From the NCBI GenBank assembly GCA_002315595.1, contig DCHG01000057.1:17378-46911 (forward strand): DNA of 29,534 nucleotides, in the 5' to 3' direction. The stretch is from Clostridiales bacterium UBA1758. GTDB lineage: Bacteria; Bacillota; Clostridia; Oscillospirales; UBA1758. A program made the translations under genes and the position numbers. Numbering within the stretch: the stretch's first letter is position 1; every line of letters starts with the position of its first letter. The notes below the pieces were generated by a model. That model was not told the DNA's origin, did not search any database, and worked only from the letters and a program-made list of their open reading frames with translations. Shown here piece by piece: positions 8,460 to 15,761 of this stretch.

Positions 8460-9626
8460 ATGATTACCTTACTTACGAAATTGTTTATCAAAAACTCGGA
8501 AGAGGTCAGTCGTCCCGAAGTTCGCGAAAAATACGGAGTACTGTGCGGAGCCGTCGGCATTTTTTTGAATATTTTGTTGTTTGCGGGAAAATTTCTCGCA
8601 GGGCTCATCACGAAATCCATCGCCGTTACGGCGGATGCGTTCAACAATCTTTCCGATGCAGGCTCATCGGCGATGACGATGATCGGGTTTCGTCTTGCGG
8701 GCAAAAAACCAGATCCCGACCACCCCTTCGGGCACGGTCGAATCGAGTATGTCACGGGGCTCATCATTTCATTTGCCATTCTTTTGATGGGCTTTGAACT
8801 CGTCAAATCTTCCGTCGATGATTTTTTGCACCCGGCGAAGGTTGAAGCAAGTATACTGTCGATCGTTATTCTTGCGGCATCCGTGCTTGTCAAACTCTAC
8901 ATGGCGTTTTACAATCGTTCCATTGCAAAGAAGATCGATTCCGCCGCAATGAAAGCCACTGCCACCGACTCTCTCAGCGATATGGTATCGACGCTCGTTG
9001 TTCTTGCGTCGATCATCGTTTCCCGCTTCACCGACGCACATTTCGACTGCTATGTCGGTCTGCTTGTTGCTGGGTTTATTCTGCTTTCGGGTTTCAAATC
9101 CGCAAAAGAAACCATTCAGCCGCTTCTTGGCAATGCACCGAGCAAAGAATTCGTCGATCGTGTCGAACAGATCGTAATGAGCCACAAGGTCATTTGCGGT
9201 ATCCACGATCTTGTGGTGCATGACTACGGCCCCGGACGCGTGATGATCTCGTTACACGCCGAAGTCCCCGCCGACGGAAATCTGTTCGAAATGCACGATG
9301 TCATTGACAATATCGAACATGACCTTTCACGCGATCTGAATTGCGAAGCAATCATTCATATGGATCCGATTGACGTCAACAATGCCGAACTTGCCGGACT
9401 CCGCACGCTTGCCTTGGAGGCTGGAAAGACCGTCGATGAAGCCGTCACCGTCCATGATTTCCGTATGGTACCGGGTGAAACGCACACGAATTTGATTTTT
9501 GATGTTGTTGTTCCGTTCACCTGTAAACTCAGCGACGCCGAAATTCGCAAAACAATTTTTGAATATGTCAAGTCAAAGCGTCCGCATCACTACTGCGTCA
9601 TGCAAATCGACCGTCCGTATGTGTGA
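8460..9626 (+). CDS. Cation diffusion facilitator family transporter
   Basis: A 388-residue divalent-metal efflux protein. About six membrane segments lie between residues 28 and 215, followed by a cytoplasmic domain with a ferredoxin-like fold (about 220-300) and an extra 85-residue tail. The metal site appears as Asn62/Asp66 in NNLSD of helix 2 and Asp170/Asp174 in DSLSD of helix 5. This Asn-Asp/Asp-Asp set lacks the His ligands of zinc transporters and is closer to manganese-type members, so Mn efflux is my best guess. DPDHPFGHGR (85-94) is the usual loop after helix 2. The C-terminal extension beyond the standard domain is typical of some Firmicutes homologues. It is followed closely by the AlkZ-related gene. 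Confidence 0.9.
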   Translation: MITLLTKLFIKNSEEVSRPEVREKYGVLCGAVGIFLNILLFAGKFLAGLITKSIAVTADAFNNLSDAGSSAMTMIGFRLAGKKPDPDHPFGHGRIEYVTGLIISFAILLMGFELVKSSVDDFLHPAKVEASILSIVILAASVLVKLYMAFYNRSIAKKIDSAAMKATATDSLSDMVSTLVVLASIIVSRFTDAHFDCYVGLLVAGFILLSGFKSAKETIQPLLGNAPSKEFVDRVEQIVMSHKVICGIHDLVVHDYGPGRVMISLHAEVPADGNLFEMHDVIDNIEHDLSRDLNCEAIIHMDPIDVNNAELAGLRTLALEAGKTVDEAVTVHDFRMVPGETHTNLIFDVVVPFTCKLSDAEIRKTIFEYVKSKRPHHYCVMQIDRPYV

Positions 9627-9649
9627 TTTTTTTGAATTTGGGGGATTTT

Positions 9650-10309
9650 ATGAGATTGCCGAAAATCACCAAAATTGAGGAAGCGTTTGAACTCATCGAC
9701 GAGATCGGGATCCTTCCGCTGATGGATGACAAAATCCCCGGTTGGTCGTTGTACTCCGTCACGCCCGCCGACGCATGGTGGCAGGAAGGCGACGGCGATC
9801 CTTGGGATTGGCGTCGCACACTCTCCGCATCGGGCAAGGTCGCCTACGGCAAACTGATCGGCGGAAAGTCGACCTTTGTCAAAAAGAAACTGTTTCCGAT
9901 TTTGGCGAATTACCGTCGCAACGGATACGATTTTGACTCGTTGTATGAGGAGGGCTTTGCCAAGCACACCGAAAAACAGATTATGGATGTCGTCGGTGCG
10001 GATCCGATCGCAACCTATGAAATCAAGCGGATCAGTGGCGTCAGCAAGGGCTTTGACGGCGCTCTTGCGGGATTACAGGCGAAAACATATCTTGTCGCAA
10101 CGGGTTCCGCCCGTCGTCGCAACAAGCAGGGCGAGGAATACGGGTGGCATGTTTCATTGTTTTCCACGCCGGAAAATTGGTTTGGGGAGGATTTCGTGCG
10201 GTCAAGATATTGTGACGATCCGAAAGATTGTTTTGAAGAACTGGCGGAAATCTTTACAAAAACCGCGGAAATTGACATGGATACGGCAAAAAAGTTCATT
10301 AAATATTAG
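9650..10309 (+). CDS. AlkZ-related protein
   Basis: A 219-residue soluble protein resembling the short AlkZ-related proteins of Firmicutes. Recognisable traits are the opening ILPL segment, the DPWDWRR block (about 42-48), YGKLIGGKSTFV and a C-terminal half with GFDGAL and GWHVSLFSTPENWFG. AlkZ itself is a DNA glycosylase that unhooks interstrand crosslinks, but these short relatives have no proven activity and the QxQ catalytic motif is not evident. The start at 9650 is chosen because GGGGG sits 6 nt before the ATG; a GTG at 9623 would overlap the transporter stop. It is probably translated from the transporter mRNA. Confidence 0.6.
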   Translation: MRLPKITKIEEAFELIDEIGILPLMDDKIPGWSLYSVTPADAWWQEGDGDPWDWRRTLSASGKVAYGKLIGGKSTFVKKKLFPILANYRRNGYDFDSLYEEGFAKHTEKQIMDVVGADPIATYEIKRISGVSKGFDGALAGLQAKTYLVATGSARRRNKQGEEYGWHVSLFSTPENWFGEDFVRSRYCDDPKDCFEELAEIFTKTAEIDMDTAKKFIKY

Positions 10310-10315
10310 TATAAA

Positions 10316-10342
10316 AAAAGACCGATGTCCGTCGGTCTTTTG
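10316..10342. terminator. Bidirectional terminator between convergent genes
   Basis: AAAAGACCGA (10316-10325) and TCGGTCTTTT (10332-10341) form a perfect 10-bp stem with a 6-nt loop. The flanking A run and T run let it serve both the plus-strand AlkZ-related gene and the minus-strand GNAT gene. Confidence 0.85.
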
Positions 10343-10351
10343 CATATAAAC

Positions 10352-10993
10352 TTATTTCGAGGCGTCCCATTCCTTGTGGATGGCTTCGCGTTTTTTCTTT
10401 TCCTGCGCGTCGGCGGCGGTACCGAGGGCAAGCCCGAGACACAGTCCGACGGCAAGCCCGATACTGAGTTTATCCATCGCGGAGCCGAGGCTGACGCCCA
10501 TGCACATTCCCAGACACATATAAAGCGATGTAAAATTCGTCTGTGGGCGTTCGATTTTGTAACATCCGTCCTTTTCACAGAAACCGACAATTTCGAGTGC
10601 ATCGATCCATTCGTGATCCTCTTTGTCTGCATCGGCAGTGATAGAATAGACATCGTCATCTGAAAATGCCCAGTCGACAAAGGTGCGCAACGCTTCCGAT
10701 GCGTAGTCGCCTTCACGGAATTTTTCTTCCGTGAACTGGTAGATCTCGACCGAGTGACAATCGACGGGACCGAAAAAACCGATCACGCCGACACATTCCC
10801 CCGTCGAACGAAGTGTGATCTTCCACGGAAGATACCACAGACGGTGTTCGGGATCGGCATTGGCATTTTCGCCCATGGCGCGATAGACCGCGGAAAGATC
10901 CGCGTTGTCCGCAAAATGTATTTTTTCGGTCAATTCGCTATCCGTCAACGGAGAAACGAAGAGCCGTTTTGTTTTCAAATTGATTTTTGCCAT
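10352..10993 (-). CDS. GNAT acetyltransferase with C-terminal glycine-zipper membrane tail
   Basis: A 213-residue protein in two parts. Residues 1-150 look like a ribosomal-protein/sugar-type GNAT: TKRLFVSPLTDSEL at the start, then GVIGFFG, and FREGDYASEAL (92-102) as the acetyl-CoA loop. Residues 153-195 are hydrophobic with glycines at 162, 166, 170 and again 179, 183, 187 and 191, a four-residue spacing typical of a glycine zipper. A lysine-rich tail follows. Glycine zippers pack membrane helices or form oligomers, so the enzyme may be membrane-tethered or pore-like. The acceptor is unknown. The start has AAGGAG upstream, and the gene is last in the four-gene minus-strand operon, 34 bp after bioY. 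Confidence 0.75.
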   Translation of the reverse strand: MAKINLKTKRLFVSPLTDSELTEKIHFADNADLSAVYRAMGENANADPEHRLWYLPWKITLRSTGECVGVIGFFGPVDCHSVEIYQFTEEKFREGDYASEALRTFVDWAFSDDDVYSITADADKEDHEWIDALEIVGFCEKDGCYKIERPQTNFTSLYMCLGMCMGVSLGSAMDKLSIGLAVGLCLGLALGTAADAQEKKKREAIHKEWDASK

Positions 10994-11027
10994 ACTGGCA
11001 TCTCCTTTGAATGGTGTGACGAAACTA

Positions 11028-11549
11028 TTATTTGATTGTCGGACGAAGCCGTCCGGCAACGAAAACAGCGAAAAAAAGTTTACAGAGATCGGGGATTACA
11101 TAGGGCAAAACGCAAAGCATCAATGCACCTAAAAAAGTTTGTCCGCCTGCAATATGACAAAACCAAACAGTACCGAACGCGTAACAGACGAACAATCCGA
11201 CGATCAGCGTAAAGATGCCGCCTGCGGGACGGTGAAGGATGACTTCGCCGAGCATTGAGATCAGCCCGGTGGCGAGAAATCCGACTAAATACCCGCCCGT
11301 CGGTCCCAAGATTGTACCGATGCCGGATCGAAAGCCGGAAAAAACCGGCAATCCGACGATCCCAAGCAGCAAATAGACGGCGATTGCAAGACTTCCTTTT
11401 TTTCCACCTAGCAGAGACAGAACGAAAAAGACGGCAAAAGTCTGCATTGTGAACGGAATGACAAAGGGAATACAGAGCCATGTCGAAATACAGAGTATGA
11501 CCGCTGAGAGCGTAATTCGGGTGAGATTTTTAACGCGAGAAGATTTCAT
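11028..11549 (-). CDS. bioY: Biotin transporter BioY
   Basis: A 173-residue membrane protein that is the biotin-binding S component of an ECF-type transporter. The family motifs are the PFTMQTFAV block near residues 32-40, GPTGGYLVGF (82-91) and the C-terminal PDLCKLFFAV segment. Five to six membrane helices are visible. No ATPase or T-component gene lies nearby, so it must either work alone, as some BioY do, or use a shared ECF module encoded elsewhere. It starts 12 bp after the stop of the anion transporter gene; the ribosome site is weak, which suggests translational coupling. Confidence 0.93.
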   Translation of the reverse strand: MKSSRVKNLTRITLSAVILCISTWLCIPFVIPFTMQTFAVFFVLSLLGGKKGSLAIAVYLLLGIVGLPVFSGFRSGIGTILGPTGGYLVGFLATGLISMLGEVILHRPAGGIFTLIVGLFVCYAFGTVWFCHIAGGQTFLGALMLCVLPYVIPDLCKLFFAVFVAGRLRPTIK

Positions 11550-11561
11550 AAAACGATGAAA

Positions 11562-12704
11562 TTACCTACAAAGTAACCATTGCGGAAGGACAACGATGAC
11601 GAAAAACGCAAGACAGATCTTTTCAAATTCCCACATGAAATGCTTACCTTCGCCGGGGTATTCGCGAACATAGATGCGCATATTGATCACCGAAGCCAAC
11701 GAGCCGATGATGGAAACCAATCCTGCGGTATCGAGTCCGTAGATCAGCGGACGCAGTTGATCGGTGAACGGCCAAAGCACGATTGATGCAGGAACATTGG
11801 AAATGACCTGACTGAGTAGGATGCTCCACCAATATTCGTTTCCCGCAACGCTTCCTTTTAAAAACGTCGAAACGATGGGATTTGACGAGATGGAAGATGA
11901 AAAAACAAAGAAACAGAAAAAAGTCAAAAGCAACGCGTAATCGACGCGGGTGAAGACCTTTCGGTCAAAGATCAAAAGCATTGCCGCCACAAACAGTGTC
12001 ACATACGGCCAAAGAGCGGTACGCGTGACAACAGTGGCGATAACGACGACAAAAAGTGCGAAATAGAGGAGTCGTTTGCTGCGACCTTCTTTCGACCAGG
12101 CTTCACCGACGGCGGAAGTAGTACAGATGGATTCACGCAAATTTTTGCGGTAGCGGAACAGAATGAAAATCGACAGAAGCACCATGCTTCCTAGCCAAAG
12201 CGGGAGCATCATCCAAAGAAACGCACCCGTGGAAATGCCGCTTCCGGCGTATAAAAACAGATTTTGCGGACTGCCGAACGGAGTCAAAAGCGACCCGCGG
12301 ACGGCGGCAATGTTTTCCATAACGATGACGGGAACGGTGTAATTCTCTTTTCCGCCGGCACGGAACAAAAGGATTGTCAACGGAACGAAGATGATCAGCG
12401 AAACATCGTTGGTGACAAACATCGACGAAAAGAACACAGAAAAAATGAGGAAGAAACTCAACGCCACCTGCGACGAAATTTTCCCCGCAAGACGGATCAC
12501 CGGCTGAAACAGATGCTGTTCCTTAAATCCGTCGAGGACGGAAAGAAGCATGAAAAGCGTGGCGAGCGTTTTCCAGTCGATACCCATAAGGGTTTCCCGA
12601 CTTGGCGGGGTGATGAAAAGCGAGATCAACGCAACCAAAACGGAAACGACGACCATCGCCTCTTTTTTGGCGAATTGTGTTATTTTATTAAAAATAGAAC
12701 CCAT
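11562..12704 (-). CDS. SLC13/ArsB-like anion transporter
   Basis: A 380-residue polytopic membrane protein of the ion transporter superfamily. About ten hydrophobic segments are visible. The re-entrant signature appears twice: NDVSLIIFVPL in the first half and the diagnostic RGSLLTPFGSPQNLF in the middle, with a matching SNVPASIVLWPF in the second half. Such proteins carry dicarboxylates, citrate, arsenite or similar anions with Na+ or H+; the substrate here is not readable. The start at 12704 follows AAAGGATC; the open frame extends upstream to 12866 but overlaps the acetyltransferase gene. It lies 19 bp after that gene and 12 bp before bioY, so the genes form one operon. Confidence 0.8.
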   Translation of the reverse strand: MGSIFNKITQFAKKEAMVVVSVLVALISLFITPPSRETLMGIDWKTLATLFMLLSVLDGFKEQHLFQPVIRLAGKISSQVALSFFLIFSVFFSSMFVTNDVSLIIFVPLTILLFRAGGKENYTVPVIVMENIAAVRGSLLTPFGSPQNLFLYAGSGISTGAFLWMMLPLWLGSMVLLSIFILFRYRKNLRESICTTSAVGEAWSKEGRSKRLLYFALFVVVIATVVTRTALWPYVTLFVAAMLLIFDRKVFTRVDYALLLTFFCFFVFSSSISSNPIVSTFLKGSVAGNEYWWSILLSQVISNVPASIVLWPFTDQLRPLIYGLDTAGLVSIIGSLASVINMRIYVREYPGEGKHFMWEFEKICLAFFVIVVLPQWLLCR

Positions 12705-12723
12705 AAAATGATCCTTTTCGAAG

Positions 12724-13320
12724 TTATTTTTCATCGAAAACGGGATAGCGGAATTTATCTTTCTCTGTGATATTTCGGAGAATTTTACACGGGATACCGA
12801 CGGCGACGACATTCGGCGGAATATCGTGCTTGACGACCGAACCTGCCCCGATGACGGAATTTTCACCGATCGTTACTCCGGCTAGCACCGTGACATTTGC
12901 ACCGAGCCATACATTGTTGCTGATGATAATCGGTTTTGCGACCTCCATACCGGAGATCCGTTGACCGGCGTCAATGGCATGTTCTGCGGTTGTAAGACAA
13001 CAATTCGGACCGATGAAGACATGGTCGCCGATGGTTATATTTACCCCGTCAGTGAAATATACATTGCGGTTGGAATAAAACCAATCCCCGACCGAGATAT
13101 TTTTGCCATAATCACAGTAGAACGGCGCAGAAATCGTTACATTTTCCCCGATGTGTCCGAGAAGTTGGCGAAGAATCTTTTGTTGCGCATTGACATCGGA
13201 GGGACGAAGAAGGTTGTATTCATAGCATAGGTCAATTGCGATATTGCGTTCACGTTCCAGTTCAGCGTCATAATTTCCATTGAAAAGGTAACCGGAAAAC
13301 ATTTTTTCTTTTTCGGTCAT
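12724..13320 (-). CDS. Maltose/galactoside O-acetyltransferase-like hexapeptide acetyltransferase
   Basis: A 198-residue left-handed beta-helix acetyltransferase of the Maa/LacA family. The N-terminal substrate segment MFSGYLFNGNYDAEL (about 6-20) and the helical stretch to residue 50 are typical. Hexapeptide repeats follow, such as ISVGDW, ITIGDHVFIG, VWLGANVTVLAGVTIG and NSVIGAGSVV. His in TTAEHAIDAGQR occupies the catalytic position. It transfers acetyl groups from acetyl-CoA to sugar hydroxyls. The start is set by AAGAGG upstream of 13320. It leads the operon with the anion transporter, bioY and GNAT genes. Confidence 0.88.
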   Translation of the reverse strand: MTEKEKMFSGYLFNGNYDAELERERNIAIDLCYEYNLLRPSDVNAQQKILRQLLGHIGENVTISAPFYCDYGKNISVGDWFYSNRNVYFTDGVNITIGDHVFIGPNCCLTTAEHAIDAGQRISGMEVAKPIIISNNVWLGANVTVLAGVTIGENSVIGAGSVVKHDIPPNVVAVGIPCKILRNITEKDKFRYPVFDEK

Positions 13321-13360
13321 GATCTTGAACCTCTTAACAATAATCAAACGGTATCATCTT

Positions 13361-13402
13361 ATTTTAGCATATTCCGACAAAAATGAAAAGAGATTTTTGT
13401 CG
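13361..13402 (-). promoter_or_regulatory. Promoter with overlapping inverted repeat (candidate operator)
   Basis: On the minus strand TTTTCA (13389-13384) and TAAAAT (13366-13361) are 17 bp apart, upstream of the acetyltransferase operon. A perfect 10-bp inverted repeat, CGACAAAAAT (13375-13384) and ATTTTTGTCG (13393-13402) with an 8-bp spacer, lies over the -35 region. This geometry suits a dimeric repressor. A hairpin role cannot be excluded. Confidence 0.5.
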
Positions 13403-13423
13403 TTTCGAATAGAAAAACTTTGT

Positions 13424-13461
13424 AAAAAAAACTCCTCCGTTCGGTCAATTCGACGGAGGAG
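13424..13461 (-). terminator. Intrinsic terminator of the SDR gene
   Basis: CTCCTCCGT (13432-13440) and ACGGAGGAG (13453-13461) form a perfect 9-bp stem. Read on the minus strand it is followed by about seven T. It lies just after the SDR stop codon. Confidence 0.88.
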
Positions 13462-13469
13462 ATGATATT

Positions 13470-14255
13470 TTACAGTCCGTAGATCGAGGGAGCGCCGAAA
13501 AGCAACGCGGCTCCGCCATCCAGATCAATGTTTGCCCCGGTCAGTGACGCCGCGGAAGGTGATGCGATGAAATTTGCAAAATCCGCGATTTCGGAGGAAC
13601 GGACAAAGCGTTTCAGCGGAATGCTTTCCTGCCATTCGGGCTTTCCTTTTGCAAAGTTTTCCGGGTATTCTTCGGGCGAGTCATAGGGATCGATAAAGCC
13701 CGGTGCGATGGAATTGACGCGAATTCCGTACTTGGCATATTCGATTGCGGCATACTGGATAAATCGGATCAGTGCCTCTTTGTGCGTACCGTATGTCGAA
13801 TAGTCCGGCCAGTTCATGCGGTGATGATTCGAGGCAATGCAGATAATTACGCCTCGATTGCCGTGATCGCGCATGAAATTCCCGGCTTCGCGCATACAGA
13901 AGCACGCGGCACGCCAGTTGACGGAAGAAATTTTATCAAAAAACTCCTCTGTCATTTTTTGCATACTACAAGTGCGCGTGATGCCTGAATTGTTGATGAA
14001 TAGGTCGAGCGAATCAAATTTATCCGCAAATTGCCGAAATAATCTTTCGGGTGCGCCGGAAACGGAAAGATCCTCGCAAAATAACTCGCAACGGCGTCCC
14101 ATTTCACGGATCCGCGCACAGACCGCCGAAGCCAGTTCGGGATCACGACCACTGTAATGCAGGGCAATGTCATAGCCGAGTTCGGCAAGACGAAGAGCCA
14201 TTCCGCGCCCGTTACCTGAGCCGGAGCCGGTGATAAAGCAAACCTTGTTTTCCAT
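13470..14255 (-). CDS. SDR family NAD(P)-dependent oxidoreductase
   Basis: A 261-residue classical short-chain dehydrogenase. The cofactor motif TGSGSGNG (residues 10-17), NNSG in the mid-sheet, the catalytic Ser in CIASNHH and the Tyr-x-x-x-Lys pair in YGTHK are all present with normal spacing (Ser 13 residues before Tyr). IRVNSIAPGFI and the C-terminal GANIDLDGG are also typical. The substrate is not readable; FabG-like or sugar/polyol dehydrogenases share this form. AAAGAGG precedes the ATG. It lies downstream of the Hint-domain gene on the same strand with a 132-bp gap, in which I see no clear promoter. Confidence 0.88.
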   Translation of the reverse strand: MENKVCFITGSGSGNGRGMALRLAELGYDIALHYSGRDPELASAVCARIREMGRRCELFCEDLSVSGAPERLFRQFADKFDSLDLFINNSGITRTCSMQKMTEEFFDKISSVNWRAACFCMREAGNFMRDHGNRGVIICIASNHHRMNWPDYSTYGTHKEALIRFIQYAAIEYAKYGIRVNSIAPGFIDPYDSPEEYPENFAKGKPEWQESIPLKRFVRSSEIADFANFIASPSAASLTGANIDLDGGAALLFGAPSIYGL

Positions 14256-14387
14256 GAAATCGTACCTCTTTCAATAGACGAAGCATTCCCGTCCACTGTA
14301 AAAAATCACTTGGAAACATTACTTTTGTTTATTACAATAATGGTGCGCGTTCGATTACGCCGGAGATTAAATGAAAGGGGACGGAAA

Positions 14388-15155
14388 TTATGCACTTTTA
14401 GAGGTCTCACCGGCGTTGCATTGATCCCTATATTTGTCATTTATTCTATATAGCGCGTTGTGGGAAATTAAGTCCTTTTTCAAGGCAATATTGGTATAAT
14501 GTGAATTCCATAAATAAAACTCTTTTTCGGTCATTCCGAAACTCGCCGAATACGGGAAGAAACCGTATTTGCGAATATCTTCTTTTAAAATAATCGCGTT
14601 CGCCGTCAGATTTTCGTCGAATTCGTAAATGTTGAGCAGATAATCCACATCGTCGGCGACATTCAACATTCCGTTTGCAATGATATTCAAACATTTTGCC
14701 GTATAAATCTCATAGTATTCGACCGGTTTGGTTTCGTAGATAACTTTTGTCAGTTCGACAAATGTCTGATCGTCGAAACTGTAAAAATGCTTTCCGATGA
14801 ATTGTTCTGCACTTTTTTCGCTAATTCGGACATATTTACGACTCTCACGCTCAAACAGATCATGCGCACTGGTGACCGTAAGCGTTGCACCGTTTGAGAA
14901 ATGCAGGGTGAAGGCACGCTTCGGTGCTTCACCTTGATAGGTGTAAAGCACGGCACTGCTAATAAATCGACCTGCTTCGTGGTCAAAGGCGAGTAAAAGA
15001 TCGCCTTCGACGATGTCTTCAATATTTTTGACGGAGCCGTCCGCAGTCGTGATTTTTGTTCCCGCTGCAAGACAAGTACTTGTTACGATGACCAAATTGT
15101 CAAACATATCGATCGTGAGTTCCGCTGTCTCCATTTTTTTCAAATTGCCGTCCAT
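14388..15155 (-). CDS. Stand-alone Hint (hedgehog/intein) domain protein
   Basis: A 255-residue protein carrying an intein-like Hint domain. Cys28 in TSTCLAAGTKITTADGS fits the N-terminal splice-site cysteine of block A. SNGATLTVTSAHDLF gives the block B Thr95-x-x-His98. The C-terminal blocks appear as YYEIYTAKCLNIIANG (147-162). The terminal His-Asn of true inteins is replaced (NGMLNVAD), and a further 90 residues follow with no nuclease or toxin motif. Splicing is therefore unlikely; N-terminal cleavage or ester formation at Cys28 is possible. Only 27 residues precede Cys28, so it is not the usual pretoxin fusion. The start at 15155 follows GAGGAGAG; the frame is open to 15200. It has its own strong promoter with two palindromes. 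Biological role unknown. Confidence 0.75.
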   Translation of the reverse strand: MDGNLKKMETAELTIDMFDNLVIVTSTCLAAGTKITTADGSVKNIEDIVEGDLLLAFDHEAGRFISSAVLYTYQGEAPKRAFTLHFSNGATLTVTSAHDLFERESRKYVRISEKSAEQFIGKHFYSFDDQTFVELTKVIYETKPVEYYEIYTAKCLNIIANGMLNVADDVDYLLNIYEFDENLTANAIILKEDIRKYGFFPYSASFGMTEKEFYLWNSHYTNIALKKDLISHNALYRINDKYRDQCNAGETSKSA

Positions 15156-15170
15156 ATTTGGTGCTCTCCT

Positions 15171-15199
15171 CATTTTGCAAAATGCAGTAATCAACTGCA
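15171..15199. repeat. Two adjacent palindromes in the Hint gene leader
   Basis: CATTTTGCAAAATG (15171-15184) is a perfect 14-bp palindrome. TGCAGT (15183-15188) and ACTGCA (15194-15199) form a 6-bp inverted repeat with a 5-bp spacer. Both lie between the promoter and the ribosome site of the Hint gene, the usual place for a repressor site. Either could be chance in AT-rich DNA. Confidence 0.45.
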
Positions 15200-15209
15200 A
15201 ATTAATTAT

Positions 15210-15237
15210 ATTATAACATATTGAAAAATTATGTCAA
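15210..15237 (-). promoter_or_regulatory. Strong promoter of the Hint-domain gene
   Basis: On the minus strand the exact consensus TTGACA (15237-15232) and TATAAT (15215-15210) are separated by 16 bp. Transcription would begin near 15203, about 48 nt before the start codon. Confidence 0.8.
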
Positions 15238-15389
15238 TTGTTGCAAATGAAGGGAAATTGTCGTCGAAGTGGATGAAATGTACTATATTTACAATTAGAA
15301 AAACGAAGACGATAATGGATGACCTTATTCGGAAAATGGCGGTTTGAATTTGAATTTTGTAAAAAATCCGGAGAAAGTGAAATTATGAC

Positions 15390-15418
15390 TTGAAAAATGA
15401 TTTTTGTTCGTGTATAAT
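15390..15418 (+). promoter_or_regulatory. Promoter of tRNA-Leu
   Basis: TTGAAA (15390-15395) and TATAAT (15413-15418) are 17 bp apart. The start would be near 15425, only about 3 nt before the tRNA 5' end. Bases 15241-15389 hold no gene that I can support. Confidence 0.75.
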
Positions 15419-15427
15419 AAAGTCAAT

Positions 15428-15509
15428 GCAGGTGTGTCGGAATGGCAGACGAGGGGGTCTCAAAAACCCTTGGGAAACCGTGTGGGTTCGAGTCCCACCA
15501 CCTGCACCA
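15428..15509 (+). tRNA. tRNA-Leu (anticodon CAA), CCA encoded
   Basis: An 82-nt class II tRNA. The acceptor stem is GCAGGTG paired with CACCTGC, followed by discriminator A and an encoded CCA. The D arm contains GGCAGACGA; the anticodon loop CTCAAAA reads CAA, for UUG codons. A long variable arm follows, with a T arm GTGGG-TTCGAGT-CCCAC. The long variable arm and loop sequence are typical of leucine tRNAs. It stands alone, with its own promoter and terminator. Confidence 0.93.
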
Positions 15510-15553
15510 AAGCCAAAGGAACGGTACATCTTACCGTTTCTTTGGCTTTTTTT
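15509..15553 (+). terminator. Terminator of tRNA-Leu
   Basis: AAAGCCAAAGGAACGGTA and TACCGTTTCTTTGGCTTT form an 18-bp stem with one G-U pair and the loop CATCT, followed by a T run. It begins at the last base of the tRNA CCA end. Confidence 0.92.
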
Positions 15554-15651
15554 GTGTATGAATTTGGCTCGACACCCTCAATTTTGCGAGGTAAAATTGC
15601 AGAGAACACGGTGCGAAGAAGTTTAGGTTAGCAATGTCGCTGACTTCGATA

Positions 15652-15680
15652 CGGTTCAAACAGTCCCACCACCTGAACCA
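15652..15680 (+). repeat. Degenerate copy of the tRNA-Leu 3' end
   Basis: AGTCCCACCACCTGAACCA (15662-15680) matches the tRNA 3' end at 15491-15509 in 18 of 19 positions, and GGTTC precedes both. No 5' half of a tRNA is present. Such a duplicated tRNA 3' end is what integration of a genetic element at a tRNA leaves behind, so this may be an old attachment-site scar. A partial tandem duplication of the tRNA is the alternative. Confidence 0.6.
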
Positions 15681-15727
15681 AACAAGATAGCAGTTACGAC
15701 GGAAATATCCCTTTTTTTATTTGGGGG

Positions 15728-15755
15728 TTGAAGTATAAATAATACCTTGTATAAT
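15728..15755 (+). promoter_or_regulatory. Promoter of the TrmO-like/GNAT operon
   Basis: TTGAAG (15728-15733) and TATAAT (15750-15755) are 16 bp apart, with transcription expected to begin near 15762. The leader to the start codon at 15801 is about 40 nt and contains GGAGG. Confidence 0.7.
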
Positions 15756-15761
15756 AGAGTT

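Noticed and set aside
15390..15631. Two short open frames across the tRNA-Leu.
   Set aside because: They run through a tRNA and its terminator, so they are not coding.
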